In this document: piece after piece, positions 19,610 through 30,268 of the stretch
Layout: every line of letters begins with the position of its first letter
Numbering within the stretch: the first letter of the stretch is position 1
From: Gammaproteobacteria bacterium
Lineage (GTDB): Bacteria > Pseudomonadota > Gammaproteobacteria > UBA6429 > Thiohalophilaceae
Assembly: GCA_029880855.1 (NCBI GenBank)
Contig: JAOUNS010000002.1
Coordinates: 372,001 to 436,000 of the forward strand
Length of the DNA: 64,000 nt
Direction of reading: 5' to 3'
The notes under the pieces: generated by a model
Seen by the model: the letters and a program-made list of their open reading frames with translations, nothing else
What the model was told of the DNA's origin: nothing
The model's database searches: none
Made by a program: the position numbers and the translations under genes

Positions 19610-21178
19610 TTAACGGGCAGACTCGGCAGGCCGACGGAGTTGATGCAAGCGCAACCCCAAAAGCCACAACATCGCAAAGTATACAACGGCGCCAACCAGA
19701 ACTATGCCGGCCAACCAGCCTGAGCGCATCAAGACACCGGCACTCAGCCAGGTGTCCAGATGACCGGACATACCCCACAGCACCGCCAGCATGACACTGT
19801 TGGCGAGAATAACCTGCACAAACAACCTGCCCCAACCTGCATCAGGTTGATAGACACCACTCTTCCACAAGCCCCTCAACAACAGGCCGGCGTTTACAAA
19901 TGAAGAGACGGTTGTGGCCATTGCCAGTCCGGTATGCGGACCGGTAAAGTCCAGCATCACCATGGGCACGACGAAGGCGATGTTACAAACCATATTCACC
20001 ACCATGGCAATGACACCGATCCGTACCGGGCTCTTGGTATCCTGACGGGCGAAATAACCGGGGGCCAATACCTTGACTGCAATGAAACCGAGAATGCCAA
20101 AGGAGTAGGCCATCAAACTCAATTGCGCCATTCGCACATCGTTGGCGCTGAATTGGCCATGCTGGAACAGGGTGCTGATAATCGGGCCTGACAGGACAGC
20201 CAAACCCACCGCAGAAGGCATGCCCACCAGAAGCACCCAGCGCAAGGCCCAGTCGATGGTGTGGGAAAAGTCCCGTGGGTTGGCATCCGCATGTTTTCTG
20301 GACAAGGCAGGCAAAATCACCGTTGCCAGAGCGATACCCAGCACCCCCAACGGTAACTCCATCATCCGATCCGATAAATAAAGCCAGGTCACGCTGCCGG
20401 TAATCAGGAATGAGGCTATCACGGTGTCCAGTAACAGGTTTATCTGCATGACCGCCGAGCCAAAGATACCGGGGATCATCAACTTGACGATGCGTCGTAC
20501 CCCTTCATGGTCCCAACCCCAACGGGGCCGGCCCAACAGGCCCAGCTTTGCCATAAAAGGGATCTGGAAGGCCAACTGGACGATACCGGCAATGAACACC
20601 CCCCATGCCAGGGCAGTGACAGGTTCCGCCATCAGGGGGGCGAGAAAAACCGCAGCCAGGATCAGCAAAATATTCAAAAAGACCGGTGTCAGCGCCGGGA
20701 CAGCGAATTTGCCATAGACATTTAACACACTGCCGGCCAGCGCCGTCAGTGAAATAAACAGGATATAGGGAAAGGTGATCCGCAACATCTGGACGGTGAG
20801 ATCAAATTTGTCCGGGTAGTTCAACAGAAAGCCGGTGGCAAAAATCCCAACCACCACCGGTGCAGCAATGATGGCAACCGTGGTCACAGCAAGCAGGATC
20901 AAACCCAGCGTCCCGGCCGTACGTCCGACCAGTTCATGCACCTCGGTATGGTTGCGCTGTTGCTTGTACTCGGTCACCACCGGGACAAACGCCGGTGAAA
21001 ATGCCCCTTCCGCAAACAAACGTCGAAGAAAGTTGGGGATCTTGAACGCAACCAGGAAGGCGTCTGTTCCGGCCCCTGCGCCGAATATCTGGGTAAAAAC
21101 CATGTCCCTGGCCAGCCCAAGTACCCGGGATACCATGGTCATGGTACTGACGATCGCAGTGGATTTAAGCAGCCCCAT
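19610..21178 (-). CDS. murJ: Lipid II flippase MurJ (MviN)
   Basis: Inner-membrane MOP-superfamily flippase that moves lipid II to the periplasmic face for peptidoglycan synthesis. The start MGLLKSTAIVSTMTMVSRVLGLARD contains the family signature around the first helix, followed by GAGAGTDAFLVAFKIPN with the conserved Asp and Arg-rich cavity residues (FLRRLFAEGAFS). About 14 membrane helices can be drawn across 522 residues. It is divergent from rpsT, as in many gammaproteobacteria, with a 203-bp spacer. Confidence 0.96.
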   Translation of the reverse strand: MGLLKSTAIVSTMTMVSRVLGLARDMVFTQIFGAGAGTDAFLVAFKIPNFLRRLFAEGAFSPAFVPVVTEYKQQRNHTEVHELVGRTAGTLGLILLAVTTVAIIAAPVVVGIFATGFLLNYPDKFDLTVQMLRITFPYILFISLTALAGSVLNVYGKFAVPALTPVFLNILLILAAVFLAPLMAEPVTALAWGVFIAGIVQLAFQIPFMAKLGLLGRPRWGWDHEGVRRIVKLMIPGIFGSAVMQINLLLDTVIASFLITGSVTWLYLSDRMMELPLGVLGIALATVILPALSRKHADANPRDFSHTIDWALRWVLLVGMPSAVGLAVLSGPIISTLFQHGQFSANDVRMAQLSLMAYSFGILGFIAVKVLAPGYFARQDTKSPVRIGVIAMVVNMVCNIAFVVPMVMLDFTGPHTGLAMATTVSSFVNAGLLLRGLWKSGVYQPDAGWGRLFVQVILANSVMLAVLWGMSGHLDTWLSAGVLMRSGWLAGIVLVGAVVYFAMLWLLGLRLHQLRRPAESAR

Positions 21179-21313
21179 AATCTTGTTTTGTTTTAACCGC
21201 AGCCTAACTGTTTGCTATTTAAGGAAATTCGCCACATCTTACCCTATCCCGAATATTACAGGTAGGCGAAGTGGAAAAAACATTCCCCCACACTCCGCAC
21301 CGGTCCAAAATCA

Positions 21314-21342
21314 TTGACAAACGGGGCCGAAACCGCCATATT
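21314..21342 (+). promoter_or_regulatory. Sigma-70 promoter for rpsT
   Basis: A perfect -35 TTGACA (21314-21319) and a -10 CATATT (21337-21342) with a 17-bp spacer lie about 40 bp before the rpsT start. Expected for a strongly expressed ribosomal protein gene that stands alone. Confidence 0.6.
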
Positions 21343-21381
21343 ACGCCGCTTTCCGAATTCGTAGATGTCAGGAGACAAACC

Positions 21382-21642
21382 TTGGCTAATTCAGCACAAG
21401 CAAAAAAACGGGCACGTCAGGCTGAGCAAAATCGTCAGCAAAATGCCAGCTACCGCTCAATGTTCCGTACCAGCGTCAAAAAGGTACTGGCGGCAGTTAA
21501 AACCGGTGATAAATCCGCTGCCCAGGCGGCCTATACACAGGCGGTATCCATTATTGACAAGACTGCCGGCAAGGGTCTGATTCATCAGAACAAGGCCGAC
21601 CGTCACAAAAGCCGTTTAAACGCCCGCATTCGCGCGCTTTAA
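21382..21642 (+). CDS. rpsT: 30S ribosomal protein S20
   Basis: S20 binds 16S rRNA early in 30S assembly. The body is the typical Lys/Arg/Ala-rich helical bundle ([20 protein letters not shown], ending [12 protein letters not shown]). The start is TTG at 21382, with AGGAGA 7 bp upstream; this gives the family N-terminus directly and 86 residues. An ATG frame from 21271 would add 37 unrelated residues. E. coli rpsT also uses UUG, which is linked there to S20 autoregulation. It stands alone with its own promoter and terminator. Confidence 0.96.
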   Translation: MANSAQAKKRARQAEQNRQQNASYRSMFRTSVKKVLAAVKTGDKSAAQAAYTQAVSIIDKTAGKGLIHQNKADRHKSRLNARIRAL

Positions 21643-21672
21643 TTTACACGGTAATAGTCGATCTGAAAAAAG

Positions 21673-21696
21673 ACCGGTCCTGCGACCGGTTTTTTT
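21673..21696 (+). terminator. Rho-independent terminator of rpsT
   Basis: ACCGGTC (21673-21679) and GACCGGT (21684-21690) form a 7-bp stem with a CTGC loop, followed by six T. A run of A on the left lets it also serve the convergent DUF155 gene, whose stop abuts it. Confidence 0.85.
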
Positions 21697-22497
21697 CTAT
21701 TTGCTGAGAAACTTGTCGTACAAGGTCAGCAGAATATCCACCACGATCAGAATGACGATATACCACTCCACCCGCAGCGAACGGTTGGTCTGTAACAGAT
21801 CAAGCAGGGTCCCGGCGGTGCGGGAAGTCAGCTCGAGTTTACGCTCCAGCGCCAAATGGCGTTCGGTCAACTCAAACTCATCCTCCAGTCGCAGGTAGAG
21901 CCTTTCCAGTTCAGGGTGTTCCCACAGTAATTCCGGCTTCTCGGTTACTTCGACTCGCCCCACCATCTTGCCCTGAATAAAAAGTATGTCGCCAATATAT
22001 TTCAACAACTCCCTGGCACTCTGGTAGCCATGCCCACGCTCTTTCAAACTGGTGGCCAACGGTTCGATATCATCAAAACTTTTCGCCACATTCTGCTCAT
22101 AGTGGGCCAGCACCACACTCTTGGCCAGAATATCCGCCACCAGTACCAGTCTTTCGATGCTGAAGTCCTGCAGATAGATTGAGGAGTTTTCAACTCCCTC
22201 CTTGCCGCTCTCTCTGCGCACCAGCTCGGCCATTTCCGTTTCCGGCGCTTCAAAGGGTTCGAGCACAAACGCTTTTATATCCTCAATTAATGCCGCCTGC
22301 TCCATACTGGTCAGCCCCACCATCACTACCACCCCGTAGCGAAACAGGACTGTACAGCCAGCCTGCCCGGCGGTGATCGTCAACGGGAAGTTTTTCAGCT
22401 TGTTGGTATAGGTGAAATTCTTCAGCTCCAGACGCTGACCCAGATAGATTGCATGGACCTGGATGGTCTGGTGATTGGCAAATAAATTCTGTCGCAT
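21697..22497 (-). CDS. RMD1/YagE (DUF155) family protein with C-terminal membrane anchor
   Basis: Bacterial relative of the yeast mitochondrial proteins Rmd1 and Rmd8. The family signatures are plain: TVLFRYGVVV near residue 50, FSIERLVLVADILAKSVVLAHYE at about residues 112-135, DDIEPLA, and VEVTEKPELLWEHPELERLY. A C-terminal coiled-coil stretch (LEDEFELTERHLALERKLEL) leads to a single membrane helix (VEWYIVILIVVDILLTLYD). At 266 residues it is full length. The biochemical role in bacteria is unknown; the tail suggests an inner-membrane protein facing the cytosol. It lies downstream of proB on the same strand but beyond a probable terminator, and converges on rpsT. Confidence 0.88.
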   Translation of the reverse strand: MRQNLFANHQTIQVHAIYLGQRLELKNFTYTNKLKNFPLTITAGQAGCTVLFRYGVVVMVGLTSMEQAALIEDIKAFVLEPFEAPETEMAELVRRESGKEGVENSSIYLQDFSIERLVLVADILAKSVVLAHYEQNVAKSFDDIEPLATSLKERGHGYQSARELLKYIGDILFIQGKMVGRVEVTEKPELLWEHPELERLYLRLEDEFELTERHLALERKLELTSRTAGTLLDLLQTNRSLRVEWYIVILIVVDILLTLYDKFLSK

Positions 22498-22539
22498 ATT
22501 AAGTTATGGTCTCTCCTGCCTCTCACATATATAGACGAT

Positions 22540-22580
22540 AAAAAAAAAATTTCCCTGCCCGATTCGTAATAGTGAATCGG
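22540..22580 (-). terminator. Probable terminator after obgE-proB
   Basis: On the minus strand CCGATTC (22580-22574) and GAATCGG (22565-22559) form a perfect 7-bp stem with an 8-nt loop. A run of nine to ten T follows about 10 bases later (22549-22540). The offset T tract makes it less certain. It lies in the 216-bp gap between proB and the DUF155 gene, which holds no gene. Confidence 0.4.
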
Positions 22581-22713
22581 CGGCATCACGCAGTTTCCGC
22601 TGTGATCGAAAGAGACATGAGATGCAGTTAGCGATTATCGGCGAACCAGTGGTTGCCCGTGTGACTTCAAAGCAAATTGGCGGACGGTTGAGAAATAGCG
22701 GATCGTACCGGTT

Positions 22714-24961
<2,248 letters not shown>

Positions 24962-24969
24962 TTACCCAA

Positions 24970-25227
24970 TCAGGCAGGAATAACGCTGACCTGTTTGCGC
25001 TTCTTCGGGCCTTTGATTTCGAATACGACCACACCATTTGCCTTGGCAAACAATGTATCGTCACGACCCAAACCGACATTCACACCAGGGTGAAATTTGG
25101 TGCCGCGTTGACGCACCAGAATATTGCCGGCCAGCACTGTTTCACCGCCAAAACGCTTTACACCAAGACGTTTAGACTCTGAATCGCGACCATTGCGTGT
25201 ACTACCACCAGCTTTTTTATGTGCCAT
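24970..25227 (-). CDS. rpmA: 50S ribosomal protein L27
   Basis: L27 lies near the peptidyl transferase centre and stabilises the P-site tRNA with its N-terminal tail. The start [19 protein letters not shown] is the full family N-terminus without the cleavable extension of Firmicutes. [20 protein letters not shown] follows. The length is 85 residues. AGAGGA lies upstream. It follows rplU by 18 bp. Confidence 0.97.
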   Translation of the reverse strand: MAHKKAGGSTRNGRDSESKRLGVKRFGGETVLAGNILVRQRGTKFHPGVNVGLGRDDTLFAKANGVVVFEIKGPKKRKQVSVIPA

Positions 25228-25245
25228 GCCTGCTATCCTCTTGCC

Positions 25246-25560
25246 TTAACCCGCATTGATGCCGGTTATTTCGATTTCTGTAAAGCTCTGACGATGCCCC
25301 TGGATCTTCTTATAGTGTTTGCGGCGACGGAATTTGATGATCCGCACCTTTTTACCACGACCCTGGGTCTTGACGGTTGCTGTGACTTTGCCACCCGCCA
25401 GATAAGGTTTACCCACCTTGATGTCTTCGCCATTGGCAACCAGCAGGACCTTTTCCAGATCAACTGTGGAACCTTCTTCAGCGTCGATTTTCTCGACCCG
25501 GAGGATCTGCCCCTGGGAGACCCGGTACTGTTTACCACCGGTTTCAATTACCGCGTACAT
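25246..25560 (-). CDS. rplU: 50S ribosomal protein L21
   Basis: L21 binds 23S rRNA domain I with L20. The start [18 protein letters not shown] is diagnostic, and the C-terminus holds [16 protein letters not shown]. The frame is open to 25650, but the ATG at 25560 has GGAG 9 bp upstream and gives the normal 104 residues. It is first in its operon and is divergent from ispB, an arrangement also seen in E. coli. Confidence 0.97.
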   Translation of the reverse strand: MYAVIETGGKQYRVSQGQILRVEKIDAEEGSTVDLEKVLLVANGEDIKVGKPYLAGGKVTATVKTQGRGKKVRIIKFRRRKHYKKIQGHRQSFTEIEITGINAG

Positions 25561-25775
25561 GTTTGTTTCTCCAAACCTTTTTCCCTCGCTCAGGCGTGAG
25601 GGGAACCGTGAAAAGCGCGTGATTTTACCGCCTTCATCCAAGGGGGTCAATCAAATGATCGTCCGGAAACCGGCATTTTGCCGGTAATTTCCCCGTCCGG
25701 TGACTCGCCGCCACTCTTGACTGTCCGCAGCCTGCCCCCTACCATGCTGGACCTTTGAACATAACGACAATAATG

Positions 25776-26744
25776 ATGGATATCAAAGAAATCTACAATC
25801 TGATCGCAGACGACATGGATGCGGTAAACAACTGCATCACCGAGCGCCTCAGTTCGGATGTGGTTCTGATCAATCAAATTGGCCATCATATTGTCAACAG
25901 CGGTGGCAAGCGGCTTCGTCCGGTACTGCACCTGCTGGCGGCCAGGGCGCTGGGCTATACCGGCAAACATCATATCGAACTGGCCGCGCTGATCGAGTTC
26001 ATTCACACCGCCACTCTGTTGCATGATGACGTGGTCGATGCCTCGGAGTTGCGTCGGGGGCAGGACACCGCCAACAGCCTGTGGGGCAATGAAGCCAGCG
26101 TGCTGGTGGGCGACTTTCTCTATTCCCGGGCCTTTCAGATGATGGTCAAGGTCAATAACATGCGCGTCATGGAAATACTGGCGGACGCAACCAACACCAT
26201 CGCCGAGGGCGAGGTTCAACAATTGTTGAATGTGCATGATCCGGACACGACTGAGGAGCGCTACTATCAGGTCATCCACAACAAGACCGCCAAGCTCTTC
26301 GAATCCGCCACCCAATTGGCTGCCGTTATTTGCGGGCAGTCTGATACACTGGAATCAGCCATGGCCGCATACGGCATACACTTGGGGACCGCCTTCCAGC
26401 TTGTCGATGATTGTCTGGACTATAATTCCAGTGCAGATGAAATCGGTAAAAACATTGGTGACGATTTGGCGGAGGGCAAACCCACTCTGCCACTGATATA
26501 TGGTATGCGGGTCGGTACTCCGGAACAGACTGCAGCAATCCGCAAGGCCATCGAATCCGGCGGCCTGGAAAGCATCGACGAAGTACTGGCAACCATAAAA
26601 GCGACCTCTGCTATTGAGTACACTGCCGCTGCCGCCCGGGCTGAGGCAGACAAAGCCATTGCCTGTTTGGCCTGCATCCCGGACTCACCCTACCGGGAGG
26701 CCATGCATGAATTGGCGGAATTTGCCATCAACAGGAAGTATTAA
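25776..26744 (+). CDS. ispB: Octaprenyl diphosphate synthase (long-chain trans-prenyltransferase)
   Basis: Makes the polyprenyl side chain of ubiquinone or menaquinone by adding IPP units to FPP. The first aspartate-rich motif is LLHDDVVDASELRRG and the second is QLVDDCLDY. GGKRLRPVL upstream binds diphosphate. The ATG at 25776 (MDIKEIYNLIADDMDAV) aligns with the E. coli IspB N-terminus; ATGs at 25755 and 25773 are in frame. It is 322 residues long. Chain length (C40 or other) cannot be read reliably here. tRNA-Pro follows after 45 bp, with no terminator between. Confidence 0.93.
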   Translation: MDIKEIYNLIADDMDAVNNCITERLSSDVVLINQIGHHIVNSGGKRLRPVLHLLAARALGYTGKHHIELAALIEFIHTATLLHDDVVDASELRRGQDTANSLWGNEASVLVGDFLYSRAFQMMVKVNNMRVMEILADATNTIAEGEVQQLLNVHDPDTTEERYYQVIHNKTAKLFESATQLAAVICGQSDTLESAMAAYGIHLGTAFQLVDDCLDYNSSADEIGKNIGDDLAEGKPTLPLIYGMRVGTPEQTAAIRKAIESGGLESIDEVLATIKATSAIEYTAAAARAEADKAIACLACIPDSPYREAMHELAEFAINRKY

Positions 26745-26789
26745 TTATCGCAACCGGCAATATTTCCGGGTAAAATCACCACTCAATTT

Positions 26790-27225
<436 letters not shown>

Positions 27226-27641
27226 CATGGTCCAGGCTATGAAGAAGTAAATACCCCGACCGTATTTTAATCGCGACGATCACTTTTCAACATATCTAAT
27301 GAACCGCACATCACGTTACGCCGACAGGCAATCCTGTTACCTGTTCTTCTGGGTGCGATCAGACGTAATCGTTGCGCTGACGGTGTATAGCACACTTTCT
27401 CCTTCAGCCAATAAAATATCATTATTGCTAATACGTGCTATGTATTTCGTGAATTATGTGTGGTCAAGTTAATCAGGTTTAACAGGTGTAGCGGGTTCCG
27501 GTTTGAATAACGACACACCTCCTCCGGTTCATACCTCTTATTTTATGCTGTATAACCCGACAAACCGTGACACATACTCACTTTATCATTTAACCCAGAC
27601 ACATTTTTTTACATTGTTTCATGAAATTTTGGATACACTTT

Positions 27642-27647
27642 TATAAT
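27642..27647 (+). promoter_or_regulatory. Perfect -10 box (TATAAT) before the zinc-ribbon gene; otherwise empty 480-bp gap
   Basis: The stretch 27226-27705 holds no gene or RNA I can recognise. Its only clear signal is TATAAT, 59 bp before the next start codon; the -35 at the expected distance is poor (CATGAA), so an activator may be needed. The region is AT-richer than its surroundings. Confidence 0.35.
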
Positions 27648-27705
27648 GTACAAGTCGCATTAATTACTGTCATATTGCAATCACAATCCACGGTCCGGTT
27701 AGGTC

Positions 27706-28236
27706 ATGACTATAAAAACACTACCTTGTGTCGGGTTTGAATTACATTATTCGCCATTTGAAAAAGACTGCGTGGAAAATCTCGCTCATAAATTTGTTGC
27801 CTCTCCAGTCAGGCTTGCATTTGATGTGCAGTATAAAATTGATCTACACCAACAACTCGTGATCCTGTTTTCAAATCAGTACGGACCAACCGAAAGACTT
27901 TATGGAAAAATCAGAGGTTGCTTGCAGGTCGGTGCTGACACTTATCGCGTCAAGGTAGAGTTGCAAACCAAACCTGATATCTCTTTACAGGATGTACATG
28001 ATATTATCTGTTTACCGGTTATGAAAGGGATTGCTACACCGGTTGAAATTACCTTGCAATGCCCGTCTTGCAAGGAATTAACACACTTTAACCTGATAGC
28101 TGATCAAAAGGGGGATTGGGAGAAAGGGATCATGCCACTGTATAATTGTGGTTCATGCGGAACGACCCGGGCTATCATTGGTTTGCTGGAGCACAATCAC
28201 TCATCAACAAAAAACCGCAAGCTGACTTGCCTATAG
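27706..28236 (+). CDS. Hypothetical protein with C-terminal zinc ribbon
   Basis: Unrecognised 176-residue protein. The N-terminal part is a beta-rich domain with LYGKIRGCLQVGADTYRVKVEL, loosely like a PilZ barrel but without the RxxxR c-di-GMP motif. The C-terminal third holds two CxxC pairs (CPSCKE near residue 121 and CGSCGT near 149) 26-28 residues apart, a treble-clef or ribbon-type zinc site. There is no signal peptide or membrane helix, so it is probably cytosolic. AGG lies 6 bp before the ATG. It has no operon partner; its stop overlaps that of the convergent gene by 6 bp. Function is unknown. Confidence 0.7.
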   Translation: MTIKTLPCVGFELHYSPFEKDCVENLAHKFVASPVRLAFDVQYKIDLHQQLVILFSNQYGPTERLYGKIRGCLQVGADTYRVKVELQTKPDISLQDVHDIICLPVMKGIATPVEITLQCPSCKELTHFNLIADQKGDWEKGIMPLYNCGSCGTTRAIIGLLEHNHSSTKNRKLTCL

Positions 28237-28458
28237 ACCAAACAGATCATCATCCAGCTCTTTTCGTAAGCGTCTTTCTTCCAAATAATCTTCCAGACGT
28301 CTGCGAGTTGCTACCTGATCACTGTTTGCGGCGACACTGATTTCATCGACTTCAACGATACCGTCACCCGACAACTCATCATCAACCATTTCTTCATCCA
28401 GGTCATTGGGCTTTGCTCCCTTGACCTCCTGCTTCGATTCTTTGTTAACACCGGCCAT
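28231..28458 (-). CDS. Small acidic/basic helical protein, PA3496-like
   Basis: 75-residue protein with a strongly acidic middle (DLDEEMVDDELSGDG) and a C-terminal amphipathic helix RRRLEDYLEERRLRKELDDD. The tail resembles the PA3496 family (annotated as putative envelope integrity protein), which is known only by that motif; the match is by eye. GAGGAG lies 6 bp upstream of the ATG, a strong ribosome-binding site that supports it being real. It overlaps the zinc-ribbon gene tail to tail. Confidence 0.7.
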   Translation of the reverse strand: MAGVNKESKQEVKGAKPNDLDEEMVDDELSGDGIVEVDEISVAANSDQVATRRRLEDYLEERRLRKELDDDLFGL

Positions 28459-28684
28459 AAACTGCTCCTCTAAATATATAAACGACCGCCATTGTTTAGC
28501 GCAGGAATAATGCTGCCTCTATTTTTCGAATATTTAGAACCAATTTGCCCGGACGTCAAGTAATATTTTCCGACCCGGGCTTAAATAAACAGGGTGTGTA
28601 GCGCCTGGTATGCAGCGCATAAAAGCAAGCCAAAGCCCTGCCCCTAATCACGGTCATAACGTATTGAAAATTCAGGAGTAAAAA

Positions 28685-28762
28685 ATGCGGTCGCAGAGCC
28701 GACAGCCCATGCGGAAAAAGCTAAAGTTTTTCGTCAAGAATACACGGCAGGGTGCCAGATAA
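28685..28762 (+). CDS. Possible 25-residue basic peptide with strong RBS
   Basis: Short frame MRSQSRQPMRKKLKFFVKNT (first 20 residues), ending QGAR. It has CAGGAG exactly 6 bp before the ATG, the best ribosome-binding site in this spacer. Nine of 25 residues are Lys or Arg. It lies alone in the 324-bp gap 28459-28782 and converges on the DUF2156 gene. No family is recognised and no promoter is evident. It may be a chance frame, or a small RNA-binding or membrane-active peptide. Confidence 0.25.
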   Translation: MRSQSRQPMRKKLKFFVKNTRQGAR

Positions 28763-28777
28763 CCGTCAGCCCTGCCG
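28745..28777. terminator. Hairpin between convergent genes (possible terminator)
   Basis: CGGCAGGG (28745-28752) and CCCTGCCG (28770-28777) form a perfect 8-bp GC-rich stem with a 17-nt loop just after the end of the minus-strand lipid-like operon. There is no T run, so it may instead protect the mRNA end. Confidence 0.35.
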
Positions 28778-28782
28778 GGCGG

Positions 28783-29784
28783 TCAGATTGAGCGCGTCAG
28801 GCGTAATAAATCAAAGGCGCACCGCAGTGAGAACGGTCTGGCGGCAATGTATTCCCGCTCAATAATATCGGTACCCCACTTGACCTTATATTCCGACTGG
28901 GTCTTGGCAGGATATACAACGCTGCCATGCCTGTATAACAACCGAACCAGCCAGGCGATAAAACCCTGCCCCCCTTCCGGTTCCACCTCGTCAACGATGA
29001 AAGGTGTAAACCCAAAATGCAGGTACTTGATACCTTCCTCCATCATCTGCTCCAAAGCACGGGCATTACACAGCTCCATAGCGCCGGTTGGTGCATCAGG
29101 TAACTTGCGAGTCAAATCATGCAGGTAGCCGGGTCTGCCACCCCACACAGGGACATAGGTTATGAATGCAATAAATTCACCTTTCTTGTCCTGCACGACG
29201 AAGATTCGGCGTTCGGTATCGGACGCACAGCCGAGTTCACCGATCATGAAATCAAGTTCTTTTTTACCCTTAGCAGCAAGCCATTTATCACTCACCTGAT
29301 TTAGCCGGGCAAATGTTGACTCGTCACGAGGCAGCCCTTTACCGACTTCCAATACCTTCAAGCCGGCTTTTTCCGCCCGTTTGATCTTGTTGCGCAAGCG
29401 CATTTTCCGCGTTCCAGCAAAGGTGTAGCCCACAAGATCAACACAAAAACTGCTGCCAAGCTGGTTGACGGTAGCACCGATGTTTCTAAATAAATGAACC
29501 TGTGATTCACGCACCTGAACAGCGACAATATTTCGCTTATGTACTTCTGCTTCTGCAATAAATGCCTGCAGCAATTCGGCCTGTTTATCCTCTGGTGCGT
29601 TAACCCCGCCAAAAATAACATAGTGACGGCCATATTCCCGATAGGCAATAAACCCGGGTATACCGTTCATCTGAAAATGCCGGTTACGGTCGGAAAGGGT
29701 GAAATAACCGGAAGGGTGATCAATAAAAGTTTCCAGGCCCGGTATTTTGTCGGTCATGGCCAGATTTTCAGCAGTTGCGCTCAT
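28783..29784 (-). CDS. DUF2156 protein (MprF/LysX C-domain-like acyl or aminoacyl transferase)
   Basis: Soluble protein of 333 residues with the double-GNAT fold seen in the catalytic domain of phosphatidylglycerol lysyltransferase. Motifs include IPGFIAYREYGRHYVIFGG in the first half, KMRLRNKIKRAEKAGL in the middle, and FIAFITYVPVWGGRPGYLHDLTRK with GAMELCNARALEQM in the second. Related proteins move an aminoacyl group from tRNA to a lipid or an acyl group to an amine. It lacks the flippase helices of MprF. It is the last gene of the operon, 0 bp after the membrane protein. In this setting it may N-acylate or aminoacylate the lipid product; that is inference. Confidence 0.8.
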   Translation of the reverse strand: MSATAENLAMTDKIPGLETFIDHPSGYFTLSDRNRHFQMNGIPGFIAYREYGRHYVIFGGVNAPEDKQAELLQAFIAEAEVHKRNIVAVQVRESQVHLFRNIGATVNQLGSSFCVDLVGYTFAGTRKMRLRNKIKRAEKAGLKVLEVGKGLPRDESTFARLNQVSDKWLAAKGKKELDFMIGELGCASDTERRIFVVQDKKGEFIAFITYVPVWGGRPGYLHDLTRKLPDAPTGAMELCNARALEQMMEEGIKYLHFGFTPFIVDEVEPEGGQGFIAWLVRLLYRHGSVVYPAKTQSEYKVKWGTDIIEREYIAARPFSLRCAFDLLRLTRSI

Positions 29785-30267
29785 TTAATTCTCCAGCACA
29801 CCCTCGGCCAATGACTCATTAATGTTAATACCGGCGGCGGCCGCCTGTTGCTTGTATTCCGCATACGGAACAGGTTCGAATGACAAGGTTGAGGGTTTAT
29901 AGATATTGCCGAAAATGCTGCGGTCACCGGACAAATGGATTGGTAAAGCCAACATGGCCCATTCAAATCCACCAATCAGCAGAGCCCAAATCCCCACCCA
30001 TGCGGCAGCAGTGATATACGAGTGCATAATGTTATACATGTAGTGATAACCGGCCGGAATGGGGCCGCCCTTTTGCCGATGATAAACAATGGCGCCGGGG
30101 ATATAGCCAACCAGATCGATAATCAGAAATGCTCCAATGAAACGCCACCAGTTGATTTCACCAATATGCATCAGGGCAAGTACTGAACAGGCAACAACGA
30201 CAATCAGATGTTCTGCGCGCACCAGCATATATGAACTATTGGTATGAAACCGGTTTTTAATATCCAT
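29785..30267 (-). CDS. Four-helix histidine-rich membrane protein
   Basis: Unrecognised 160-residue inner-membrane protein. About four hydrophobic helices are visible (LIVVVACSVLALM, WRFIGAFLIIDLVGYIPGAI, YITAAAWVGIWALLIGG, WAMLALPIHLS). Polar residues cluster near the helix ends: RAEH, GYHYMYNIMHSY and HLSGDRSIFGN. The repeated His residues could bind metal or heme, or form an active site. It is translated 1 bp after the diiron protein and directly before the DUF2156 gene, so it very likely works with them. No known family could be assigned with confidence. Confidence 0.7.
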   Translation of the reverse strand: MDIKNRFHTNSSYMLVRAEHLIVVVACSVLALMHIGEINWWRFIGAFLIIDLVGYIPGAIVYHRQKGGPIPAGYHYMYNIMHSYITAAAWVGIWALLIGGFEWAMLALPIHLSGDRSIFGNIYKPSTLSFEPVPYAEYKQQAAAAGININESLAEGVLEN

Positions 30268-30268
30268 A

